Assembly: GCF_011682175.1 (NCBI RefSeq) | Contig: NZ_WHJG01000028.1 | Location: 1 to 64,000, forward strand | Direction: 5' to 3' | Length of the DNA: 64,000 bases | From: Massilia frigida | Lineage (GTDB): Bacteria; Pseudomonadota; Gammaproteobacteria; Burkholderiales; Burkholderiaceae_D | Shown: positions 24,005-33,700 of the stretch, one piece after another | Layout of the letters: every line of letters begins with the position of its first letter | Position numbering within the stretch: the stretch's first letter is position 1 | Translations under genes and position numbers: made by a program | The notes under the pieces: model-generated | Database searches by the model: none | What the model was told of the DNA's origin: nothing | The model's input: the letters and a program-made list of their open reading frames with translations, nothing else

Positions 24005-26764
24005 TCAGATGAGCCGCAATTCGCGCGCGCGGGCGATCGCGGCCGTGCGACTGCTGACCAGCAGTTTTTGATAGATATTGCGCAGATACCATTTGACGGT
24101 CCCCTCCGAGATGGCCAGCTGCACGGCCACATGCCGGTTGTCCAGCCCGCACTGCAACAGTTTCAGGATCTCGACTTCGCGCTGGCTCATTTTCACGGCC
24201 GTGCCGAGCCCGCCGCAAAATGGCGGATTGCTGGCCGGGGCGGCATTGCAGGCACTGAACAAGGCGTCCAGATAGTCTTGCGCCGCCGGCCAGCTGCCGC
24301 GCCGGCGCAATTGCTCCAGCACCGCGCGCACCTCCGGCCCCTCGTCCACGATCGAACGCGACAGGCCACCGGCGGCGCCCAGGGCAACCGCCGTTTCCAG
24401 CACGGCGCAAGCATCGTCCATCCTTCCGGTTTGCTGCAGCAACACGCTTTTCAGCGCCAGCAGCCGCACCGTCAGGCGCACGCGCTGCTGCTTGCGGGTC
24501 TGCGCCAGCAAGTCGTCAATAGCCAGCCCCAGCCCCTGCAAGCGGCCGGTGGCCAGGCGCAGGCGCAGTTCGATCAGCACCAGCTCGGACGAGCGCGCGA
24601 GAGCACCCGCCTCGCCCGGCTGCGCCGGATCGATCCCGGCGCCGCGCCCGACCTTGAGCGCCTCGTCGATGCGCCCTTCCTGCAGGTAGACGCGCACGCG
24701 CTCGGCCTGCAAGGCCACGGTCAGGCGCGGCAGGCCGCGCTCGCGGCCCAGCGCAATGCCATCGCCCAGGCAGGCATCGGCGGCGTCGCCCTGGTGATCG
24801 AAACGCAGCACGCGCGAGGAGGTCAGGAAGGCGGCCACGAAATTGGTCACCAGGCCGTACTTGGACGACATGCCGAAGGCGCTGGCCAGCACCTTGCGCG
24901 CCAGGTCGACATGGCCGCATTCATAGGCCGCATCGGCTAGCTGGATGCCGGTATTGGCGGCGATGATCGAATACGTCCCCAGCTCGCGGCAGTTTTCCTG
25001 GTACAGGCAAGCGAGTCCCTGTTCGGCCTCGCGCGCCTGGCCGCGTTCGAGCGCGATTACATCGCGCATGCGGCGGCAGCCGGCCACGCCCGCATAATAA
25101 TCGCAGCGCTCGTAAAATGCCTGCGCGCTCGCGCCCAGCGCCAGCGCCTCGCGGTAATCGTGTTCGATAAAGGCGAAACAGGCCGCCGCCAGCTTGACGC
25201 GCGCGACGTCGATCGGGTTGCCGCTGCGCTCCCATTGCGCGCTCCAGGTCCGCTTGCTTTCGCGGACGCGCTCGACCCGGTTGCTAAACACATGGAACAT
25301 ATACCAGCAGATCTGCAAGTCGCCCAGGATGGCGGCATCGATCGCATCCTTGCCTTCGTAGATGCTGACCGCATAGCGCAGCGCCAGGTCCGACTCGATC
25401 GCCAGCAGCGCACTTTGCGCTTCGCGCAGGCGCCCGCTCCACATCACCGAACGCACGTACGACAGGCGCAGCGTGATGCGCTCGAACAGGGTCTCCTCCG
25501 GCAGGCGCTGATACCAGCGGATCAACTGATCGTGGTCGCCACGGCGCTGGGTAACATCTTCGACGCAGCGCTCGATCAGGTCGGCTGCCAGCGCCAGGTC
25601 GCCCGACTGGAAGGCGCAGCCGATGGCCTCGTCGCGCAAGCCATGGCGCGCGAACCAGGCGCTGGCCGCGCGGTTGGCCAGGCAGGCCTGGTCGGGCGCG
25701 CCGGCGGCGGTGGCGCCGCGCAGATAGTCGGACAGCAGATGATGGTAGCGGAACCACTGCCCGCCATCGTCGAGCGCAATCAAGAACAGGTTGTGCGCGC
25801 GGATCCACGCAAGCGTCGCGCCGGCATCGTGCTGGCCGAGCGCTTCGCTGCACAGCGCCAGCGAAAAACGGTCGAACAAGGCGGTCAGGCTCAAAAAGCG
25901 CATGACGCCAGCGGGCACCTGCGATAGCACCGCTTCGAGCAAGTAGGCGCTGACGTCGCGGTCGGTGCCGGAAAAGTCGTCGATGAAGCCGGCGCCGCGG
26001 CCATCGGCCTGGAGGGCCATCGCCACCAGCTGCAAGCCGGCGGCCCAGCCCTCGGTGCGTTCGAACAGGGTGCGCACCTGCTCCGCGCTCAGCGCCGGCA
26101 GTCGGGCGGCGTGCAGGAAGCACGCCGTTTCGTCCAGGGTCAGACTCAGTTCGGCGCTGCCGATGTCGGCCAGCACCTGCTGCCGACGCAAGCCATCCAT
26201 GGCCGCCGGCAGGCAGTAGCGGCTGGCGACCAGCACGCGCAGGCAATCCGGGCTCACGCCCAGCAGCCAGGCCAGCAGCGCGTGGATAGCGGGGTTGTCG
26301 ATCAGGTGATAATCGTCGAGGAACAGCGCCAGCGGCGTGGCGCGCGCCGCCAGGTCCTCGCACACCGAGCACAGAATCGCCTTGAGCGCGTCGACATTGG
26401 CCTCGTTCACGTCGGCCAGCCGGCACTGGCCCAGGCCGGGCAGCGCACGCTGGAGCGCTTCGATCACATACTGCAGGAAGCGCGCCGTCTCGTTATCCTG
26501 CGCATCCAGGCTCACCCAGCAGGTGGCGCAGCCGTCGGCGTCGAGCGCGCGCGCCAGCTTGAGCAGCGAGGTGGTCTTGCCGAAGCCGGCCGGCGCGCTC
26601 AGGCACACCACGCGGCGCTCCAGGGCCGCCGCCAGCACCAGGTCGAGGCGCGCCAGCGCCACCAGTTCGCCCGCCACCTGCGGCCGCCGGAACTTGGTCT
26701 CGATGAAGCGCCCGTCCGCTCGCGGCGCGCACGGCATCGTCGGGGCGGGATCGGGCGCGGCCAT
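24005..26764 (-). CDS. MalT-like ATP-dependent LuxR family regulator (second of two)
   Basis: 919 residues. N-terminal P-loop SAPAGFGKTT (residues 56-65) of the STAND-type NTPase, the long TPR-like central helical repeat region, and a C-terminal LuxR helix-turn-helix (REVEILKLLQCGLDNRHVAV, then SEGTVKWYLRNIYQKL) in the last 65 residues. Such LAL regulators oligomerise on inducer and ATP binding and activate target promoters. The gene starts 5 bp after the stop of a clear paralogue, an evident tandem duplication and operon. Inducer and targets unknown; the adjacent divergent regulator and T6SS operon make the T6SS a candidate. Confidence 0.9.
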   Translation of the reverse strand: MAAPDPAPTMPCAPRADGRFIETKFRRPQVAGELVALARLDLVLAAALERRVVCLSAPAGFGKTTSLLKLARALDADGCATCWVSLDAQDNETARFLQYVIEALQRALPGLGQCRLADVNEANVDALKAILCSVCEDLAARATPLALFLDDYHLIDNPAIHALLAWLLGVSPDCLRVLVASRYCLPAAMDGLRRQQVLADIGSAELSLTLDETACFLHAARLPALSAEQVRTLFERTEGWAAGLQLVAMALQADGRGAGFIDDFSGTDRDVSAYLLEAVLSQVPAGVMRFLSLTALFDRFSLALCSEALGQHDAGATLAWIRAHNLFLIALDDGGQWFRYHHLLSDYLRGATAAGAPDQACLANRAASAWFARHGLRDEAIGCAFQSGDLALAADLIERCVEDVTQRRGDHDQLIRWYQRLPEETLFERITLRLSYVRSVMWSGRLREAQSALLAIESDLALRYAVSIYEGKDAIDAAILGDLQICWYMFHVFSNRVERVRESKRTWSAQWERSGNPIDVARVKLAAACFAFIEHDYREALALGASAQAFYERCDYYAGVAGCRRMRDVIALERGQAREAEQGLACLYQENCRELGTYSIIAANTGIQLADAAYECGHVDLARKVLASAFGMSSKYGLVTNFVAAFLTSSRVLRFDHQGDAADACLGDGIALGRERGLPRLTVALQAERVRVYLQEGRIDEALKVGRGAGIDPAQPGEAGALARSSELVLIELRLRLATGRLQGLGLAIDDLLAQTRKQQRVRLTVRLLALKSVLLQQTGRMDDACAVLETAVALGAAGGLSRSIVDEGPEVRAVLEQLRRRGSWPAAQDYLDALFSACNAAPASNPPFCGGLGTAVKMSQREVEILKLLQCGLDNRHVAVQLAISEGTVKWYLRNIYQKLLVSSRTAAIARARELRLI

Positions 26765-26769
26765 CGTGG

Positions 26770-29523
26770 TCAGAGCAGGTTCAGGCTGCGCGCCCGCGCC
26801 ACGGCGCCGCTGCGGTTGCGCACGGCGAGCTTGGCGAAGATATTATGCAGGTGCCACTTGACCGTCCCTTCCGAGACGAACAGCAGCGCGGCCAGCTCGC
26901 GGTTGGCCAGTCCGCGTTCGGCCAGTTTGAGCACCTGCACCTCGCGCGGCGACAAGGCATGCGCCTCGGGCGCCGCGGCCGGCTCGGGCGCTTCGGGCGG
27001 CGCATGCTGCGCCGGTGCGCCGCAAGCGGCCAGCAGCTGCGCCAGGTAGTCCGGCGACACCAGCCGCACATCGCGCCGGCGCGCATGCGACTGCCACGCG
27101 CCGTGCCCGGCGACCATGGCGCGCACCGGCTCGCCCTCGTCGGCAATCGAGCGGCACAAGCCGCCCTCCTCGCCGATCAGCAGCGCTTCATGCAGCGCCG
27201 CTCCCGCTTCCTCGTGCTCGGCGCGCGCGGCATGGTAGCGCGCTTGCAGGCACAGGAGCTTGACCAGCATGCGCAGCCGGCCCTGCGAGCGCGCGCGCGC
27301 GCTCAATTCCTGCATGCGCGCGGCGATGGCGCCGCCATCGGTGCCGCCCTGCGCCAGGCGCAGGCGGATGCGCGCGATGCCGACCGCGACTTCCTCGGCC
27401 TCGGCGCGCCCGTGCGCGGCCGGCCCGGCCACGGCATCGATGGCGTCGAGCGCGCACTCGTGGCTGGCGGCGAGCGCCACCTCGCCCTGGCGCAGCGCCA
27501 GCCGGATGCGCTCGGCCATCAGGTTGCGCGCCAGGCGCACCTGCTTGCAGTGCAGCGCGCTGGCGACGCCGTTGGCCAGCACCGCGTCGGCGGCGCCGGG
27601 CTGGCCCTGCACGCACAGCAGGCGCGCGCGGGTCAGATACGCGGCCATGTAGTCTTCCAGCAGGCCGAAGCCGTGCGGAATCACGCCGCCCTCGCCCTGC
27701 GCCAGCGCGACCGCATCGGTGGGAATCGTCAGCGCGCTGTCGAGCGCCGCGGCGGCCGCGTCGATCTTGTCGAGTTCATACGCCGCCTGTGCCAGGTGCA
27801 CCCCGGTGTGCGAGGACACCATGGAGTCGGCGCCCAGGCGGTCGCGGTTGGCGACGTACAAGGCCGCCAGCACCCGTTCGGCCTCGCGCGCCTGCCCCTG
27901 TTCGAGCCGGATGATGCTGATGAAGCGCTCGGTCCACACCACGCCCGAATAAAAATCGGCGGCCGCGTAAAAGGTTTCGGCGCTCTGGCAGGATTGTTCG
28001 GCGACGGCGTAATCGTGCGCCACGAAGGCGCTGTAGCCGATCGCGATGTGCGCGCGCGCGATGTCGGACGGCTGCGCCGACGGCCCCCAGCGCACCAGCC
28101 ACGCGCGGCTGCGGCTGGCCGCCAGCGCGGTCTTGTCCTGGAATGCGTACAGCAGGCACCACAGCATCTCCATGGTGCACAGGGTGGCGGCGGCAGCGGC
28201 CACCGGCGGGCCGCTCCCCAGGTCGTATTCCAGTTCGGCCAGCGCGCTTTCGGCCTGCTCGAAGCGGTTGTTCCAGATGCTCGACCGGATGAAGGTCAGG
28301 CGCAGCTGCACGCGCTGGGCCAGCAGGCGGTAAGGCACGGCCGACATCCAGCGCAGCAGCGTATCGAAACCGGCGCGGGCCCGAATGAGTTCATCGACGC
28401 AGGCCGCGATCAGGTCGACCGCGCGCGTGCTGTCGTCGCCGGCCAGGGCGTAGCGGATCGCTTCATCGTTCTCACCGGCCCGTTCGCACCAGTGGCTGGC
28501 GGCGCGGTAGTCGGCGCGCGCGGCCGCGCCATCGGCGTTCAGGTAGCGCGTGCGCAGATACTCGCCCAGCAGGTGGTGATAGCGGAACGACTCGCCGCGC
28601 CGGTCCAACGCAATGAGGAACAGATTGTGCGCGGCGATCCAGTCGATCAGTTCGGGCGCGTCGCGCAGCCCCAGCGCGTCCTGGCACAGGCGGCCCGAAA
28701 AACGGTCGAACAGCGCGGTGCGCGACATGAACTGGTCGACCTGGGGCGGCAGGCGCGCCAGCACCGCTTCCATCAGGTAGGACGCGATATCGTGCGCGCT
28801 GCCCGAAAAATCGTGGATGAAGCGTTCGCGGTCGGCGGCGTTTTGCAGCGCGATCGCCGCCAGCTGCAGTCCGGCCGCCCAGCCTTCGGTGCGCTCGTAC
28901 AGCACGCCGCAGGCGGCGCCATCGAGCGCGCCGGCGCCCACCACGTCCATGAAGGCGCAGGTTTCCTCGCGCGTCAGGCTGAGGTCGGCCGCGCCCAGGT
29001 CGGCCACGCCGCCGCACAGGCGCAAGCGGCTCAGTTTCAGGGGAATCCGGCTGCGCGAGCCGATATACAAGGTCAGCTGGACCGGGCTGACCGCCAGCAG
29101 CCAGTCCATCAGCTCGTGCACGGCCGGATTGGCGATGACATGGTAGTCGTCGAAAAACAGGGCCACGTCGCAGCTCTGGTGGGTCAGGCGGTTGCACATG
29201 GCCAGCAGCTGGCCGCGCCCGCTGGCGTGCGCCGTGGCGCTCGCGCCGGCCGGATGGGCGGCTGCCAGCGCGGTCGTGAGGTGCTGCAGGAAGCGCTCGA
29301 CATCGTTATCGGCTTCGTCCAAATTGATCCAGCAGCTGCCCACCGCACGCGCCGCCAGCGCCGCCATCTGATGCGCCATCGTGGTGCTCTTGCCGAAACC
29401 GGCCGGGGCGACCAGGCACACGATACGGGCGCCAGCAACCGCCGCGATGCGCTGGTGCAAACGCGGAACGGGAAGAAACCGGACGGGCAGCACCGGCGGA
29501 TGGAATTTTGCGTCTGTTGGCAT
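26770..29523 (-). CDS. MalT-like ATP-dependent LuxR family regulator (first of two)
   Basis: 917 residues from the ATG at 29523; an in-frame upstream start adds a poorly coding hydrophobic stretch and is less likely. P-loop VAPAGFGKST (residues 39-48), central helical repeats and a C-terminal LuxR domain (SPREVQVLKLAERGLANREL, SEGTVKWHLHNIFAKLAVRNR). It is the paralogue of the downstream gene, with the same domain order and many shared segments. It is divergent from the OmpR-type regulator at 29890 across about 370 bp of AT-rich DNA. Confidence 0.9.
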   Translation of the reverse strand: MPTDAKFHPPVLPVRFLPVPRLHQRIAAVAGARIVCLVAPAGFGKSTTMAHQMAALAARAVGSCWINLDEADNDVERFLQHLTTALAAAHPAGASATAHASGRGQLLAMCNRLTHQSCDVALFFDDYHVIANPAVHELMDWLLAVSPVQLTLYIGSRSRIPLKLSRLRLCGGVADLGAADLSLTREETCAFMDVVGAGALDGAACGVLYERTEGWAAGLQLAAIALQNAADRERFIHDFSGSAHDIASYLMEAVLARLPPQVDQFMSRTALFDRFSGRLCQDALGLRDAPELIDWIAAHNLFLIALDRRGESFRYHHLLGEYLRTRYLNADGAAARADYRAASHWCERAGENDEAIRYALAGDDSTRAVDLIAACVDELIRARAGFDTLLRWMSAVPYRLLAQRVQLRLTFIRSSIWNNRFEQAESALAELEYDLGSGPPVAAAAATLCTMEMLWCLLYAFQDKTALAASRSRAWLVRWGPSAQPSDIARAHIAIGYSAFVAHDYAVAEQSCQSAETFYAAADFYSGVVWTERFISIIRLEQGQAREAERVLAALYVANRDRLGADSMVSSHTGVHLAQAAYELDKIDAAAAALDSALTIPTDAVALAQGEGGVIPHGFGLLEDYMAAYLTRARLLCVQGQPGAADAVLANGVASALHCKQVRLARNLMAERIRLALRQGEVALAASHECALDAIDAVAGPAAHGRAEAEEVAVGIARIRLRLAQGGTDGGAIAARMQELSARARSQGRLRMLVKLLCLQARYHAARAEHEEAGAALHEALLIGEEGGLCRSIADEGEPVRAMVAGHGAWQSHARRRDVRLVSPDYLAQLLAACGAPAQHAPPEAPEPAAAPEAHALSPREVQVLKLAERGLANRELAALLFVSEGTVKWHLHNIFAKLAVRNRSGAVARARSLNLL

Positions 29524-29889
29524 GAAAAGGGCGTGCAAAAACACAAGTCGGACGGCGCGTCTCGCCACAGCAAAAACGTGAACAATCACGTCTGGTTTTG
29601 TGACAATTGCATTACATATTAACCGAAAAGCATCTAATGAATAGCGTGGATTGTTACTTTTTCACTGCCCCGGCGTGCTTGGCACGCTTAATTTCTCAGA
29701 AGAAAAATTCTTAATAAACACATACATTTTCACCGGGAATCGATTTGACCGATTGGCAAGAACGAACCTAACTTTCGATAGGTAGCCAGCCTCCCGCTTC
29801 ATGCTTTGATGTGTTGACCGGCGCCTTTCGTGCCCGGTGCGTCGGCCAAGAGACAGCCGCCGAAGCCACAATCATGACAAGGAGTATTT
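29524..29889. other. AT-rich divergent promoter region
   Basis: 366 bases between the MalT-like pair and the OmpR-type regulator, clearly richer in A+T than the genes on either side. It holds a short dyad GCGTGC-TTG-GCACGC (29673-29687) and AT tracts suitable for promoters. No gene is seen. Confidence 0.45.
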
Positions 29890-30750
29890 ATGCGTATACA
29901 TATACATGTTGGCGGAAAACAACTATATGAGAACTGCATGGTGAACATCCGTGAGTTTCGGTCGGCTGCCACGAGCAACGAGCTGCTCGCCTTCAGCGGG
30001 CTGGACATCTCGGCGCTGAACCCGCACGGCGGCAGCGCCGACTTCCTGTGCGATGCCAGCCTGTCCAACGTGGTGCTGGTCGACAGCCGCGAATATCGTC
30101 TGCTCGACGCCCTGGCCCCGGCCCAGCGCATGGCGCGCGGCATGGCCGACCGCCGCCTGTGGCCCGCACCCCTGATCCTGGCGGTCGACGCCCACCAGAG
30201 CCCGCCCAGCGCCACCGATGCGGGCATGCTGGCCGCCGACTGGGTGTTCGCGCCGGTCAGTCCGACCGACCTGCTGCGCCGCGCCGCGCTGCTGCTGCAC
30301 CGCTTGCAAATGCCACCCGGCAGCGCGCCCGAGACGCCCACGCCCACGCCGCAGCCGGCATACCCGGCCGGACCGGCGCTGTCGCTGCATGCGGCCTCGC
30401 TGTCGGTGGGTTACCAGGGCCGCTCGATCCGCCTGAGCCGCACCGAATTCATGCTGATCGACCTGTTTCTCAGCCGCACGGGCGGTGTGGTTTCCTTCGG
30501 GGAACTATCCGAATTTTTCCAGACCCACGGCAAGGCCGACACGCGCAGCAATATTCGCGTGGGGATTTTTGAGCTGCGCCTGAAACTCGAACAACTGAGC
30601 GGCTCCGCGCTGGGCCTGGTCAGCATTTACCGCCAGGGCTACGCCCTGCGCCACACCAGCGGCCGCGCCGCGCAGCAGTACGGCGCTCCGCTCACAGCCG
30701 CGTCAGGCAGCGGCTGGCCTCGACAATCTCGCGCCGAAACGGGTTGTTGA
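29890..30750 (+). CDS. OmpR-type winged-helix regulator with degenerate receiver domain
   Basis: 286 residues; AAGGAG lies 6 bases before the ATG. The C-terminal winged helix (about residues 160-255) is clear: IRLSRTEFMLIDLFLSR, a recognition-helix region ADTRSNIRVGIFELRLKLEQL, and the wing IYRQGYALR. The first 140 residues have the size of a receiver domain, but the usual acidic pocket and phospho-acceptor pattern cannot be made out, so it may be phosphorylation-independent. A tail of about 30 residues runs 59 bp into the 3' end of the convergent tssM gene. Its position between the MalT-like pair and the T6SS operon suggests a regulatory role there. Confidence 0.78.
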   Translation: MRIHIHVGGKQLYENCMVNIREFRSAATSNELLAFSGLDISALNPHGGSADFLCDASLSNVVLVDSREYRLLDALAPAQRMARGMADRRLWPAPLILAVDAHQSPPSATDAGMLAADWVFAPVSPTDLLRRAALLLHRLQMPPGSAPETPTPTPQPAYPAGPALSLHAASLSVGYQGRSIRLSRTEFMLIDLFLSRTGGVVSFGELSEFFQTHGKADTRSNIRVGIFELRLKLEQLSGSALGLVSIYRQGYALRHTSGRAAQQYGAPLTAASGSGWPRQSRAETGC

Positions 30751-33700
30751 CACTGCTGGCCTTCAGCTCGTACCTGAAGGCCAGCCCATCGATGTCGAAA
30801 CTGAGCTGGAAACGGTCGGCCTGCGCGGTTTTTTCCAGGCGCCCCAGGTCGAGCATGTGCAGCCAGGCCCATGATCCCTCGGTGTGCAAGCCGCTCCCTG
30901 CGGCCGCGCCGGCCAGCAGCCGCACCTGCTCGCTGCCTTTGCCCCCAAGCACCTGGAAACGCATCGCGGCGCCCGTCGCGGCTGTCCCGTGACTGAGAAC
31001 CTGGCCCTCGATATCGAGCACGGCCCTGGCCAGCGCCGGGTCGGCGTCGAGCGGGCGCAGCGAAAAGCGCATCGCCACCCGCGTGCCGCCGTCGGCAAAC
31101 CAGGTATCGCGGATGCGCGCCGCGCGCTGGAATTCGTCCAGCACCGCCTGGCTGAGCCCGAGGCGGCTGCTGGCGCCCGCGCGCAGGCGCCAGCGCCCCG
31201 ACCCGGTCTCGACATGCGGCGCCAGATGCGTGGTGAAGAAACTGTCGACCAGGCCGCCGGCGCCATAAAAATTGCCGAAGTCTTCGGCGCTGGCGTCGAC
31301 GCTGGCGCCGCGCACCAGCGGGTAGCGTCCCTCGATCGCGCTGCGGCACAGCTGCGCCGGCCCGGCTTGCCATAAGGCGTTCAGGCGCGCGTGTTCGTTG
31401 TCGAGCGTCAGGCCGGCCGCGCTGGCATGCGCCGTCATCAGCAGGGCCGCCATGGGCGTGGGCAAGCCCTCCCCCTGTTGGCGCAGCCCGGCCAGCGCGG
31501 GGCCGTCCGGCATCGGCTGGCCGCTTTGCTGCGCCAGGCCGACCGCGGCCAGCTCGGCGGATGCCTGTTTCAAGGATTCCATCAGGCGCTCGAACTCGCT
31601 GACCTTGTCCGCGCCCGCTGCCAGCAGGCGCTGCAGGCGCGCGAAATGCAAGTCGACCGGGTGCGCCGGCGGCGTGGCGGCCAAGGGCGCCGGCGCGGCC
31701 GACAGCGCCGCCTGGACCCGCGTGCTGGTCATCCGCACCACCTGTTGCAGGGCGAAGCCGGCGGCGGGGGTGGCGACGCCGCGCCCGGCGCCCGCCAGGC
31801 GGGTCTGGGTGGCCGCGGCCTGCAACAGTTTGCGCAGCGGCGATTCGCTCCCCGCCAGCGCGTTGAGGCTGCGCACGGCGGCGTCGACGCTGTCCACCGG
31901 CGCCAGGGCGATATCGGCCAGCAGCGCGTCCCACTGGGCGATGTAGTCGTCGGCATACAGGCGCAGCACGGCGGCCTTCAAGCCGGCCTCGCGCCGCTCC
32001 AGCACCCAGCCGTCGGCCGCTTCGGCAGCCACGGCCTGGTCGAGCAGGCCCAGGAAGGCCGTGTTGCCGGCCACGGTGTACATCCCGCCGATGCCGCGCG
32101 TGAATGGCAAGCCGCTGCGGCGCACCAGCACCTGGCTCAAACCCGGACCGCCGAGCGCGGCCAGGTCCAGGTCGGGCAGCCCGGCCAGGGCCGGCGCCTG
32201 GCGCAGGCGCTTGTAGACGCGCTCGCTGAGCGGCAGCGCGTCCAGCGACTGGCGGGTGGCGGCGATCAGTTGCGGGTCCAGCCGCACCGACGCGCCGTCC
32301 AGCGTGCGCGCCGAGAACAAGGCGGCCAAGTGGCGCGCGGCCGGCGCGGCGCCGTCGAGATGGCGTTCGGCCCAGCCGCGCAGGGCCAGCGGATCGCGCT
32401 GGCGGGGCTGGCCCAGCATCAGGTAGGCGCGCAGCAAGTCGTAGCGGGCCTCGCTTTCCTGCGCGGCGCTATCCTGCGCGGCGCTATCCTGCGCGGCGCT
32501 ATCCTGCGCGGCGCTATCCTGCGCGGCGCTGTCCTGCGCGGCGCCACGGCGCAGTTCGGTTTCCATGCGCTCCTGCACGCGCGGCAGCAAGGCGCTGCGC
32601 AGCAGGCGGCGGTAGGCCTGGTCCGCCGCCGCGCCCAGGCGCTCGCCCTGATACAAGCCGAGCCGCATCAGCGGCGGGATGCCGGCGCCGGCGTCCGGCA
32701 CGGTGCCGACGGCATCGAGCAGCGCCAACGGCGCCTGGAGCGTGCGGTCGGCCGCAACCACGGCACGCGCCGCGCGCTGCGCCTGCACGGCCTGGCGCGC
32801 CGCCTGCTGCACGTAGGCGCGGTTACCGGTGAAGCTGCGCGCCAGGCCGGCCGTGCCCGCGAGCAGGATCAGGGCGCTGGCCGCCAGCGCAATGCGCCCG
32901 TGCAAGCGCCGGCGGCGGGCGCGCGCGGCGCTGTGCGCCTTCAGGCCGCTCTCCTGGAATACCAGGTCACGCAGCAGGCGCGTCAGGAAATAGCTGCGCG
33001 CGCCCGGACCGAAGCCGGCATCGGCCGGCGCCGCGCTGGCAAAATAAGCCCCGCGCAGCATCAGTTCGTCGCCAAACTCGCTGGGCTGGAAGGCCTCGTC
33101 CAGGAACGCGTGCAGCGCGTCGCCCAGGGCGGAAAACTGCTGCGGGAAGCCGAACAGCAGCGCGCGCCGCGTGTCGTCGCCTTCGCCCTGCATGCGTTCG
33201 ATCAGACGCGAACGGATCTGGTGTTCGAGCGCGCCGAAGCGCGCGCCGGCATCCACGCCGGCCGCTTCCGCCCCGAGCGGGAAGCTCATGCCCCACACCT
33301 GGGTGCGGTCGTGCTCGCCCAGCGCGTCGAACCAGGCGCCGAAACCGGGCAGCAGGTCGCACTTGCTGACCACCACATACAGCGGCACCACGACCCCGAG
33401 CTGGCGCTGCAATTCATCGACGCGCGCGCGGATCGCGTGCGCCTGCGTGCGCCTGGCCGCCGCGCCCTGGGCCAGCATGGCGGCGGCGCTCAGCACCACG
33501 ATCACCCCGCCCAGCGGACACTGGCGGCGCTTGCGGCGCAGCAGATCGAGCACGCCGGCCCAGGCGGCGCCATCGTCCGTGCTGTAGTGGCCGGGGGTAT
33601 CGAGCAGCAGCGCGGCGCCGTTGACCCGCCATTCGCAGCGCGCGGTCGGCGCCAGGGTGCGCCCGGCGCGTGCCTGTGCCAGCGCCATGGTCAGGCCCGA

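Noticed and set aside
26845-29622. Very long plus-strand open frame opposite the MalT-like gene
   Set aside because: Shadow of a strongly coding minus-strand gene; no domain, start site or promoter supports it.
32458-32545. Short tandem repeats as a CRISPR array
   Set aside because: Units are contiguous, 15 bp, without spacers, and inside a coding frame.
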